Origin: Eledone cirrhosa
Lineage: Eukaryota > Mollusca > Cephalopoda > Octopoda > Eledonidae
Assembly: GCA_964016885.1 (NCBI GenBank)
Contig: OZ024740.1
Span: forward strand, 7,088,450 to 7,152,449
DNA: 64,000 nucleotides
Direction of reading: 5' to 3'
The notes below the pieces were generated by a model that saw only the letters and a program-made list of their open reading frames with translations, was not told the DNA's origin and did not search any database. Position numbers and translations under genes: made by a program. Below are positions 51,000 through 63,788 of this stretch, one piece after another. The number at the start of each line of letters is the position of its first letter. The first letter of the stretch is position 1.

Positions 51000-53050
51000 A
51001 CATTTCACATCTGACCTGGGACTATTACTAGCTATTGTGAGGCCTACATTTCACGTCTAACCTGGAACTATTACCAGCTACGGTGAGGCCTACATTTCAC
51101 ATCTGAGCTGGGATTATTACCAGCTATGGTGAGGTCTACATTATAACATCTGATCTGGGAATATTACCAGCTATTGTGAGGCCTACATTTCACATCTGAC
51201 CTGGGACTATTACTATCTCTGGTGAGGCCTACATTTCACATCTGACCTGGGACTATTACCAGCTATGGTGAGGCCTACATTTCACATCTAACCTGGAAAT
51301 ATTACCAGCTATGGTGATTCCACATTTGAGCTGGGACTATTACCAGCTCTGGGGATTCTACATTTCACATCTAACCTGGGACTATTACCAGCTGTGGTGA
51401 GGCCTACATTTCACATCTGAGGTGGGATTATTACCAGCTATGTTGAGGTCTACATTTTATAACCTGACCTTGGTCTATTACCAGCTATTGTGAGGCCTAC
51501 ATTTCACATCTGACCTGGGACTTTTACCAGCTTTGGTGAGGCCTACATTTCACATCCGACCTTGGAATATTACCAGCTATGGTAAGGTCTAGATTTCACA
51601 TCTGATCTGGGACTATTACTAGCTGTAGTGAAGTATACATTTCAATCTGACCTGGGACAATTACCAGCTCTGGTGAGGCCTGCATTTCACATCCGACCTG
51701 GGACTATTACCAGCAATGGTGTGGCCTACATTTCACATCTGATCTGGGACTATTACCAGCTATGATGAGGCCTACATTTCACATCTAACCTGGAACTATC
51801 ACCAGCTATGGTGAGGCCTACATTTCACATCTGAGCTGGGATTATGACCAGCTCTGGTGAGGTCTACATATCACATCTGACCTAGGACTATTACCAGCTC
51901 TGGTGAGCCCTATATTTCACATCCGACCTGGGACTATTTCCAGCTATGGTGAGACCTTCATTTCAGATCTGACCTGGGACTATTACCAGCTATAGTGAGG
52001 CCTACATTTTACATCTGTCCCGGGACTATTACCAGCTATTGTGAGGCCTACATTTCACATCTGACCTGGGACTATTATCAGCTCTGATGAGGCCTACATT
52101 TCACATCTGACCTGGGACTATTACTAGCTATGGTGACGCCTACATTTCACATCTGACCTGGTACTATTTCCAGCTCTGGTGAGGCCTATATTTCAAATGT
52201 GACCTGCGACTATTACCAGCTTTTGTGAGGTCTACATTTCACGTCTAACCTGGGATTATTACTAGCTATGGTGAGGTCTACATTTCACATCTGACCTGGG
52301 ACTATATCCAGCTGTGATAAAGTTTCTTTTCACATCTGACCTGGGACTATTACCAGCTCTGGTGAGGTCTACATTTCACATCTGACCTGGGTCTATTTCC
52401 AGCTATTGTGAGGCATACATTTCACATCTGACCTGGGACTATTTCCAGCTATGGTGAGGCCTATATTTCACATATGACCTGGAACTATTACCAGCTTTGG
52501 TGAGGCCTACATTTCAATCTGATCTGGGACTATTACAATCTCTGTTTAGGACTACATTTCACATCTGAGCTTCGACTATTACTAGCTGTGGTGAGGTCTA
52601 CATTTCACATCTGACCTGGGACTATTACCAGCTGTGGTAAGGTTACTTTTCAATCTGACCTGGGACTATTACCAGCTCTGGTGAGGCCTACATTTCACAT
52701 TTGATCTGGGACAATTTCCAGCTATTGTGAGACATACATTTCACATCTGACATGGGACTATTATCAGCTATAATGAGGCCTACATTTCACATCTAACCTG
52801 GAAAAATTACCAGCTATGGTGAGGCCTACATTTCACATCTAACCTGGAAAAATTTCCAGCTATGGTGAGGCCTACATTCCACATCTGAGCTGGGAATATT
52901 ACCAGCTCTGGGGAGTTCTACATTTCACATCTGACTTGGGACTATTACCAGCTGTGGTGAGGCCTACATTTCACGTCTGAGCTGGGAGTATTACCAGCTC
53001 TGGTGAGGCCAAAATTTCACATCCGACATGGGACTATTACCAGCTCTGGT
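51000..53050 (+). repeat. Distant duplicate of 59.3-61.3 kb
   Basis: The variant order 'ctggggattcta' (51351), 'ataacctgaccttggtc', 'gggacttttacc', 'ggtaaggtctag', 'tagtgaagtatac', 'gactatat' (52301), 'gcttcgactatt' and 'ggggagttct' recurs downstream. There 'ggggattct' is at 59672 (offset 8321) and 'gactatat' at 60393 (offset 8092). The offset falls by 229 bp, about five monomers. The copies differ by many substitutions and some monomer gains and losses. Another pair, 'agctgactggtgac' at 50641 and 57714 (offset about 7073), suggests that the 49.6-53 kb stretch as a whole relates to 57.1-61.3 kb. Confidence 0.7.
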
Positions 53051-56000
53051 GAGGTCTACATTTCACGTCTGACCTGGGATAATTACCAGCTATGGTGAGC
53101 CCTACATTTCACATCTGACCTGGGACTATTACTAGCTATGTTGAGGTCTACATTTCACACCTGACCTGGGACTATTCCAGCTATTGTGAGGCCTACATTT
53201 CACAACTGACCTGGGACTATTACCAACTATGGTGAGGCCTACATTTCACATCTGATCTGCGACTATTACCAGCTCTCGTGAGGTCTACATTTCACATCTG
53301 ACCTGGGACTATTACTAGCTGTAGTGAAGTATACATTTCACATCTGACCTGGGACAATTACCAGCTCTTGTGAGGCCTGCATTTCACATCTGACCTGGGA
53401 CTATTACCAGCTATGGTGAGGTCTACATTTTAGCATCTGATCTGGGACTATTACCAGCTATTGTGAGGCCTACATTTCACATCTGACCTGCGACCATCAC
53501 CAGCTATTGTAAGACCTACATTTCACATCTGACATGGGACTATTACCAGCTATGGTGAGGCCTACATTTCACATCTGACCTGCGACTATTATCAGCTCTT
53601 GTGAAGTCTACATTTCAGATCTGACCTGGGTCTATTACTGTCTCTGGTGAGGCCTACATTTCACATCTGACCTGGGACTATTACCAGCTATGGTGAGGCC
53701 TATATTTCACATCTGACCTGGAACTATTACGAGCTTTGGTGAGGCCTACATTTCACATCTGATCTGGAACTGTTACAAGCTCTGGTTAGGACTACATTTC
53801 ACATCTGACCTTGGACTATTACTAGCTGTGGTGAGGTCTACATTTCACATCTGACCTGGGACTATTTCCAGCTGTGATAAGGTTACTTTTCACATCTGAC
53901 CTGGGACTATTACCAGCTCTGGTGAGGTTTAAATTTCACATCTAATCTGGGACTATTACCAGCAGTGGTACGGTTTACTTTTCACATCTGACTTGGGACT
54001 ATTACCAGCTCTGCTGAGGCCTACATTTCACATATAACTTGTGACTATTACCATCTTGGGTGAGGTCTACATTTCACATCTGACCTGGGACTATTATCAG
54101 CTATGGTGAGGCCTACATTTCACATCTGACCTGGGACTATTTCCAGCTATGGTGAGGCCTACATTTCATATCTGACCTGGGACTATTATCAGCTATGGTG
54201 AGGTCCACATTTCACATCTGATCTGGGAATATTACCAGCTATTGTTAGGCCTTCATTTCACATCTGACCTGGGACTATTACCAGCTCTGGTGAGGTCTAC
54301 ATTTCACATCTGACCTGGGAATATTACCAGATATTTTGAGGCATACATTTCACATCTGACCTGGGACTATTTCCAGCTATTGTGAGGCCTACATTTCACA
54401 TCTGACCTGGGACTATTTCCAGCCATGGTGAGGCCTACATTTCACATCTGACCTGGGACTATTACCAGCTCTGGTGAGGCCTATATTTCACATCTGACCG
54501 GGGACTATTACCAGCTCTGGAGAGGCCTATATTTCACATCTGACTTGTGACTATTCCCATCTCTGGATAGGTCTACATTTCACATCTGACCTGGGACTAT
54601 TACCAGCTATGGTGAAGCATACATTTCACATCTGACCTTTGTATATTACCAGCTATGTTGAGGTCTATATTTCACATCTGACCTGGGACTATTACCAGCT
54701 ATTGTGAGGCCTACATTTCACATCTGACCTGCGACTATCACCAGTTATTGTGCGACCTACATTTCACATCTGACATGGGACTATTACCAGCTATGGTGAG
54801 GCCTAAATATCACATCTGACCTGGGACTATTACCAGCTCTGCTGAGGCCTAAATATCACATCTGACCTGGGACTATTACCAGCTATGATGACGCCTATAT
54901 TTCACATCTGACCTGCGACTATTACTCTCTCTGGTGAGGCCTACATTTCACATCTGACCTGGGACTATACCAGCTAGTGTGAGGCCTACATTTCACATCT
55001 AACCTGGAAATATTACCAGCTATGGTGAGGCCTACATTTCACATCTGACCTGGGACTACTATCAGCTTTCGTGAGGCCTAAATTTCATATCTGACCTGGA
55101 TCTAATACCAGCTACGATGACGCCCATATTTCACATCTGACCTGGGACTATTACTATCTCTGGTGAGGCCTATATTTCACATCTGACCTGGGACATTTAC
55201 CAGCTAGTGTGAGGCCTACATTTCACATCTAACCTGGCACTATTACCAGCTATGGTGAGGGCTACATTTCACATCTGCGCTGGGACTACTACCCAGCTGT
55301 GGTGAGGCCCACATTTCAATCTGATCTGGGACTATTAACAGCTCTGGTTAGGACTACATTTCACATCTGACCTGGGACTATTACCAGCTGTGGTAAGATT
55401 TACTTTTAACATCTGACCAGGGACTATTACTAGCTCTGGTGAGGCCTACATTTCACATATGACTTGTGACTATTCCCATCTCTGGTGAGGTCTACATTTC
55501 ACATCTAACCTGGGACTATTACCAGCTATGGTGAGGCCTACATTTAACATCCGACCATGGAATATTGCCAGCTATGGTAAGGTCTAGATTTCACGTCTGA
55601 AATGGGACTATTACTAGCTGTAGTGAAGTATACATTTCACATCTGACCTGGGACTATTACCAGATATTGTGAGGCTTACATTTCACATCTAACCTGAGAC
55701 TATTACCAGCTCTGGTGAGGTCTACATTTCACATCTGACCTGGGACTATTAGCAGCAGTGGTACGGTTTAATTTTCACATCTGACTTGGGATTATTACCA
55801 GCTCTGCTGAGGCCTACATTTCACATCTAACCTGTGACTATTACCATCTCTGGTGATGCCTTCATTTCACATCTGATCTGGGAATATTACCAGCTATTGT
55901 GAGGCCTTCATTTCACATCTGACCTGGGACTATTAGCAGCTATGGTGAGGCCTACATTTCACATCTTACCCGGGACTATTGCCAGCTATGGTGAGGCCTA

Positions 56001-58734
56001 CATTTCACATCTGACCTGGTGAGGTCTACGTTACACATCTGACCTGGGACTAGGTGAGGTCCACATTTCACATCTGATCTGGGAATATTACCAGCTACTG
56101 TGAGGCCTTCATTTCACATCTGACCTGGGACAATTACCAGCTATGGTGAGGTCCACATTTCACATCTGATCTGGGAATATTACCAGCTATTGTGAGGCCT
56201 TCATTTCACATCTGACCTGGGACAATTACCAGCTATGGTGAGGTCTACATTTCACATCTGACCTGGGAATATTACCAGCTATTGTGAGGCATACATTTCA
56301 CATCTGACCTGGTGAGGTCTACATTTCACATCTGACCTGGGACTAGGTGAGGTCCACATTTCACATCAGATCTGGGAATATAACCAGCTATTGTGAGGCC
56401 TTCATTTCACATCTGACCTGGGACTATTACCAGCTATGGTGAGGCCTACATTTCACATCTGACCCGGGACTATTGCCAGCTATGGTGAGGCCTACATTTC
56501 ATATCTGACCTGGGACTAGGTGAGGTCCACATTTCACATCTGATCTGGGAATATTACCAGCTATTGTGAGGCCTTCATTTCACATATGACCTTGGACAAT
56601 TACCAGCTATGGTGAGGTCTACATTTCACATCTGACCTGGGAATATTACCAGCTATTGTGAGGCATACATTTCACATCTGACCTGGTGAGGTCTACATTT
56701 CACATCTGACCTGGGACTTTTACCAGCTATTGTGAAGCATACATTTCACATCTGACCTGGGACAATTAACAGCTGTTTTGAAGTCTACATTTCACATCTA
56801 ACCTGGGACTATTACCAGCTATGGTGAGGCCTACATTTCACATCTGACCTGGGAATATTACCAGTTTTGGTGAGGTCTACATTTCACATCTCACCTGGGA
56901 CTATTACTAGCTTTGGTGAGGCCTACATTTCAATCTGATCTGGGACTATTACCAGCTATTGTGAAGTCTACATTTCACATCTGACCTGGGACTATTACAA
57001 GCTCTGGTTAGGACTACATTTCACATCTGACCTGGGACTATTACCAGCTGTGGTAAGGTTACTTTTCACATCTGATCTGGGACTATTCCGATCTCTGGTG
57101 AGGTCTACATTTTACATCTGACCTGGGATTAATGCCACCCATGGTGAGGCCTACATTTCACATCTGACCTGGGGCTATTACCAGCCCTGGTGAGACCTAC
57201 ATTTCACATCTGACCTGGAGAAATTACCAGCTATGGTGACGCCTACATTTCACATCTGACCTGGGACAATTACCAGCTCTGGTGAGGCCTACATTTCACA
57301 TATGACCTGCGACTATTACCAGCTATTGTGAAGTCTACATTAAAGATCTGACCTGGGACTATTACTATCTCTGGTGAGGCCTACATTTCACATCTGACCT
57401 GGGACTATTACCAGCTATGGTGAGGCCAACATTCCACATTTGAGCTGGGACTATTACCAGCTATGTTGAGGTCTACATTTCATAACCTGACCTGGGTCTA
57501 TTACCAGCTATTGTGAGGCCTACATTTCACATCTGACCTAGGACTATTACCAGCTATGGTGAGGCCTACATTTCACATCTGACCTGGGATTATTACCAGC
57601 TCTGGTGAGGCCTACATTCCACATCTGACCTGGGACTATTTCTAGCTGTGGTAAGGTTTATTTTCACATCTGACCAGGGACTATTACCAGCTCTGGCGAG
57701 GCCTATATTTCATAGCTGACTGGTGACTATTCTCATCTGTGGTGAGGCCTACATTTCACATCTGACCTTGGAATATTAATAGCTATGGTAAGGTCTAGAT
57801 TTCACATCTGACCTGGGACTATTACTAGCTGTAGTGAAGTATACATTTCACATCTGACCTGGGACAATTACCAGCTCTGGTGAGGCCTGCATTTCACATC
57901 TAACCTGGGACTATTACCAGCTATGGTGACGCCTACATTTCACATCTGACCTGGGACTATTACCAGCTCTTGTGAGGTCTACATTTCACGTCTGACCTGG
58001 GATTATTACTAGCTGTGGTGAGGTCTACATTTCACATCTGACCTGGGACTATTTCCAGCTGTGAGAAGGTTACTTTTCACATCTGACCTGGGACTATTAC
58101 CAGCTCTGGTTAGGACTACATTTCACATCAGAGCTTGGACTATTACTAGCTGTGGTGAGGTCTACATTTCACATCTGACCTGGGATTATAACCAGCTGTG
58201 GTGAGGTCTACATTTCACATCTGACCAGGGAATATTACCAGCTATTGTGAGGTCTACATTTCACATCTGACCTGGGACTATTACCAGCTATGGTGAGGCC
58301 TATATTTCACATATGACCTGGAACTATTACCAGCTCTGGTGAGGCCTACATTTCACATCTGATCCGGGACTATTACCAGCTATGGTGCGGCGTACATTTC
58401 ACATTTGACCTGGGACAGTTATCAGCTATGGTGAGGTCTACATTTCAATATGACCTGGGACTATTACCAGCTATTGTGAGACTTACATTTCACATCTGAC
58501 ATGGGACTATTACCAGCTATGGTGAGGCCTATATTTCACATCTGACCTGGGACTATTACCATCTATGGTGACGCCTACATTTCACATCTGACCTGGGACT
58601 ATTACCAGCTCTGGTGAGACCTACATTTCACATCTGACCTGCGACTATTATCAGCTATAGTGAGGCCTACATTTCACATCTAACCTGGAAAAATTACCAG
58701 CTATGGTGAGGCCTACATTCCACATCTGAGCTGG
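53050..58734 (+). repeat. Mosaic monomer segment with last short-monomer cluster
   Basis: This is satellite throughout. The final cluster of shortened monomers lies at about 56,000-56,700. The 28-bp forms are near 56,007, 56,307 and 56,687, and the 35-bp forms near 56,047, 56,341 and 56,515, interleaved with 'ctattgtgaggccttc' units repeated at short range. The 53.6-54.0 kb part resembles 46.7-47.1 kb ('ttacgagctttgg', 'gcagtggtacgg', 'ctctgctgagg'). A monomer near 55,280 has an inserted c ('ctacccagctg'). I see no gene or non-satellite insertion. Confidence 0.65.
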
Positions 58735-61399
58735 GAATATTACCAGCTCTGGGGAGTTCTACATTTCACATCTGACTTGGGACTATTACCAGCAGTGGTG
58801 AGGCCTACATTTCACGTCTGAGCTGGGAGTATTACCAGCTCTGGTGAGGCCAAAATTTCACAGCCGACATGGGACTATTACCATCTCTGGTGAGGTCTAC
58901 ATTTCACATCTGACCTGGGATTAATACCACCCATGGTGAGGCCTACATTTCACATCAGACCTTAGAATATTACCAGCTATGGTAAGGTCTAGATTTCACA
59001 TCTGACCTGGGACTATTACCAGCTCTGGTGATGCCTGCATTTTACATCTGACATGGGACTATTACCAGCTATGGTGAGGTCTACATTATAACATCTGATC
59101 TGGGAATATTACCAGCTATTGTGAGGCCTACATTTCACATCTGACCTGTGACTATTACCAGCTATGGTGAGGTCTACATTTCACATCTAACGTGGGACTA
59201 TTACCAGCTATTGTGAAGTCTATATTACAGATTTGACATGGGACTATTACTATCTCTGGTGAGGCCTACATTTCACATCTGACCTGGGACTATTACCAGC
59301 TATGGTGAGGTCTACATTTCACATCTGACCTGGGACTATTTCCAGCTATTGTGAGGCTTAAATTTCACATCTGACCTGGGACTATTACCAGCTATTGTGA
59401 GGCTTTCATTTCACATCTGACCTGGGACTATTACCAGCTCTGGTGAGGCCTATATTTCACATATGACCTGCGACTATTATCAGCTCTTGTGAAGTCTACA
59501 TTACAGATCTGACCTGGGACTATTACTATCTCTGGTGAGGCCTACATTTCACATCTGACCTGGGACTATTTCCAGCTATGGTGAGGCCTACATTTCACAT
59601 CTAACCTTGAAATATTACCAGCTATGGTGAGGCCTACATTCCACATTTGAGCTGGGACTATTACCAGCTCTGGGGATTCTACATTTCACATCTGAACTGG
59701 GACTATTACCAGCTGTGGTGAGGCCTACATTTCACATCTGAGCTGGTATTATTACCAGCTAAGTTGAGGTCTACATTTTATAACCTGACCTTGGTCTATT
59801 ACCAGCTATTGTGAGGCCTACATTTCACATCTGACCTGGGACTTTTACCAGCTTTGGTGAGGCCTACATTTCACATCTGACCTTGGAATATTACCAGCTA
59901 TGGTAAGGTCTAGATTTCACATCTGACCTGGGACTATTACCAGCTGTAGTGAAGTATACATTTCACATCTGACCTGGGACAATTACCAGCTGTGGTGAGG
60001 CCTGCATTTCACATCTGACCTGGGACTATTACCAGCTATGGTGACGCCTACATTTCACATCTGACCTGGGACTATTACCAGCTCTGGTGTGGCCTACATT
60101 TCACATCTGACCTGCGACTATTATCTGCTCTTGTGAAGTCTACATTTCAGATCTGACCTGGGACTATTAATATCTCTGGTGAGGCCTACATTTCACATCT
60201 GACCTGGGACTATTACCAGCTATGGTGAGGCCTACATTTTATATCTGTCCTGGGACTATTACCAGCTATTGTGAGGCCTACATTTCACATCTGACCTGCG
60301 ACTATTACCAGCTCTTGTGAGATCTACATTTCACGTCTGACCTGGGATTATTACTAGCTATGGTGAGGTCTACATTTCACATCTGACCTGGGACTATATG
60401 CAGCTGTGATAAGGTTACTTTTCACATCTGACCTGGGATTATTACCAGCTCTGGTGACGTCTACATTTCACATCTGACCTGGGACTATTTCCAGCTATTC
60501 TGAGGCATACATTTCACATCTGACCTGGGACTATTACCAGCTATGGTGTGGCCTATATTTCACATATGACCTGGAACTATTACTAGCTTTGGTGAGGCCT
60601 ACATTTCAATCTGATGTGGGACTATTACAAGCTCTGGTTAGGACTACATTTGACATCTGAGCTTCGACTATTACTAGCTGTGGTGAGGTCTACATTTCAC
60701 ATCTGACCTGGGACTATTACCAGCTGTGGTAAGGTTACTTTTCACATCTGACCTGGGACTAATACCATTTCTGGTGAGGCCTACATTTCACATTTGATCT
60801 GGGACTATTACCAGCTATGGTGAGGCGTACATTTCACATTTGACCTGGGACAATTATCAGCTATGGTGAGGTCTACATTTCAATCTGACCTGGGACTATT
60901 ACCAGCTATTGTGAGACTTACATTTCACATCTGACATGGGACTATTACCAGCTATGGTGAGGCCGACATTTCACATCTGACCTGGGACAATTACCAACTA
61001 TGGTGACGCCTAAATTTCACATCTGACCTGGGACTATTACCAGCTCTGGTGAGACCTACATTTCACATCTGACCTGCGACTATTATCAGCTATGGTGAGG
61101 TCTACATTTCACATCTAACCTGGAAAAATTACCAGCTATGGTGAGGCCTACATTTCACATCTAACATGGAAAAATTACCAGCTATGGTGAGGCCTACATT
61201 CCACATTTGAGCTGGGAATATTACCAGATCTATGGAGTTCTACATTTCACATCTGACTTGGGACTATTACCAGCTGTGGTGAGGCCTACATTTCACGTCT
61301 GAGCTGGGAGTATTACCAGCTCTGGTGAGGCAAAAATTTCACATCCGACATAGGACTATTACCAGCTCTGGTGAGGTCTACATTTCACATCTGACCTGG
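58735..61399 (+). repeat. Terminal tandem pair, copy a (about 2665 bp)
   Basis: Copy a begins at the 'aatattaccagctctgggg' monomer and includes 'ggattaataccaccc' (58921), 'ctacattataacatctg', 'ctggggattct' (59672), 'ataacctgacc', 'actatatgcagc', 'gcttcgactatt', 'aacctggaaaaattacc' and a second 'tggagttct'. The same order starts again at 61400, initially at offset 2665 (58 monomers less 3 bp). It contains about six monomers that copy b has lost. Confidence 0.86.
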
Positions 61400-63788
61400 G
61401 AATATTACCAGCTCTGGGGAGTTCTACATTTCACATCTGACTTGGGACTATTACCAGCAGTGGTGAGGCCTACATTTCACGTCTGAGCTAGGAGTATTAC
61501 CAGCTGTGGTGAGGCCAAAATTTCACATCCGACATGGGACTATTACCATCTCTGGTGAGGTCTACATTTCACATCTGACCTGGGATTAATACCACCCATG
61601 GTGAGGCCTACATTTCACATCAGACCTTAGAATATTACCAGCTATGGTAAGGTCTAGATTTCACATCTGACCTGGGACTATTACCAGCTCTGGTGATGCC
61701 TGCATTTTACATCTAACATGGGACTATTACCAGCTATGGTGAGGTCTACATTATAACATCTGATCTGGGAATATTACCAGCTATTGTGAGGCCTACATTT
61801 CACATCTGACCTGTGACTATTACCAGCTATGGTGAGGTCTACATTTCACATCTGACGTGGGACTATTACCAGCTATTGTGAAGTCTATATTACAGATTTG
61901 ACATGGGACTATTACTATCTCTGGTGAGGCCTATATTTCACATATGACCTGCGACTATTATCAGCTCTTGTGAAGTCTACATTACAGATCTGACCTGGGA
62001 CTATTACTATCTCTGGTGAGGCCTACATTTCACATCTGACCTGGGACTATTAACAGCTATGGTGAGGCCTACATTTCACATCTAACCTGGAAATATTACC
62101 AGCTATGGTGAGGCCTACATTCCACATTTGAGCTGGGACTATTACCAGCTCTGGGGATTCTACATTTCACATCTGAACTGGGACTATTACCAGCTGTGGT
62201 GAGGCCTACATTTCACACCTGAGCTGGTATTATTACCAGCTATGTTGAGGTCTACATTTTATAACCTGACCTTGGTCTATTACCAGCTATTGTGAGGCCT
62301 ACATTTCACATCTGACCTTGGAATATTACCAGCTATGGTAAGGTCTAGATTTCACATCTGACCTGGGACTATTACTAGCTGTAGTGAAGTATACATTTCA
62401 CATCTGACCTGGGACAATTACCAGCTGTGGTGAGGCCTGCATTTCACATCTGACCTGGGACTATTACCAGCTATGGTGACGCCTACATTTCACATCTGAC
62501 CTGGGACTATTACCAGCTCTGGTGTGGCCTACATTTCACATCTGACCTGCGACTATTATCTGCTCTTGTGAAGTCTACATTTCAGATCTGACCTGGGACT
62601 ATTAATATCTCTGGTGAGGCCTACATTTCACATCTGACCTAGGACTATTACCAGCTATTGTGAGGCCTACATTTTATATCTGTACTGGGACTATTACCAG
62701 CTATTGTGAGGCCTACATTTCACATCTGACCTGCGACTATTACCAGCTCTTGTGAGGTCTACATTTCACGTCTGACCTGGGATTATTACTAGCTATGGTG
62801 AGGTCTACATTTCACATCTGACCTGGGACTATATGCAGCTGTGATAAGGTTACTTTTCACATCTGACCTGGGACTATTACCAGCTCTGGTGACGTCTACA
62901 TTTCACATCTGACCTGGGACTATTACCAGCTATGGTGTGGCCTATATTTCACATATGACCTGAAACTATTACCAGCTTTGGTGAGGCCTACATTTCAATC
63001 TGATCTGGGACTGTTACAAGCTCTGGTTAGGACTACATTTCACATCTGAGCTTCGACTATTACTAGCTGTGGTGAGGTCTACATTTCACATCTGACCTGG
63101 GACTGTTACCAGCTGTGGTAAGGTTACTTTTCACATCTGACCTGGGACTATTACCAGTTCTGGTGAGGCCTACATTTCACATTTGATCTGGGACTATTAC
63201 CAGCTATGGTGAGGCGTACATTTCACATTTGACCTGGGACAATTATCAGCTATGGTGAGGTCTACATTTCAATCTGACCTGGGACTATTACCAGCTATTG
63301 TGAGACTTACATTTCACATCTGACATGGGACTATTACCAGCTATGGTGAGGCCTACATTTCACATCTGACCTGGGACCATTACCAACTATGGTGACGCCT
63401 ACATTTCACATCTGACCTGGGACTATTACCAGCTCTGGTGAGACCTACATTTCACATCTGACCTGCGACTATTATCAGCTATGGTGAGGCCTACATTTCA
63501 CATCTAACCTGGAAAAATTACCAGCTATGGTGAGGCCTACATTTCACATCTAACATGGAAAAATTACCAGCTATGGTGAGGCCTACATTCCACATCTGAG
63601 CTGGGAATATTACCAGCTCTGGGGAGTTCTACATTTCACATCTGACTTGGGTCTATTACCAGCTGTGGTGAGGCCTACATTTCACGTCTGAGCTGGGAGT
63701 ATTACCAGCTCTGGTGAGGCTAAAATTTCACATCCGACATAGGACTATTACCAGCTCTGGTGAGGTCTACATTTCACATCTGACCTGG
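61400..63788 (+). repeat. Terminal tandem pair, copy b (about 2389 bp)
   Basis: Copy b repeats copy a with stepwise offset changes: 2665, then 2481 after losing four monomers (184 bp, near 61,920), 2435 after losing one near 62,300, and 2389 after losing one near 62,910. Every step is a multiple of 46. The match ends near 63,788 at the 'catccgacataggac' monomer and its neighbour. The last 210 bp of the window continue as ordinary monomers. Confidence 0.86.

Larger units (their letters stand above)
9300..62400 (+). repeat. Recurrent marker dimer 'ggtaaggtctag' + 'tagctgtagtgaag'
   Basis: Two variant monomers often occur side by side. The first has CTTGGAATATT and ends 'atggtaaggtctag'; the next has 'actagctgtagtgaagtatac'. 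Examples are near 9,360, 19,560, 23,330, 25,400, 26,450, 28,020, 28,620, 32,575, 33,079, 44,020, 47,765, 50,800, 51,620, 57,825, 59,940 and 62,380. The first monomer also occurs alone in the left zone, where it is followed by 'agctctggtgagg' or 'agctgtggtgaggtatac'. The dimer is a useful subfamily marker, rare left of 19 kb. Confidence 0.75.
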
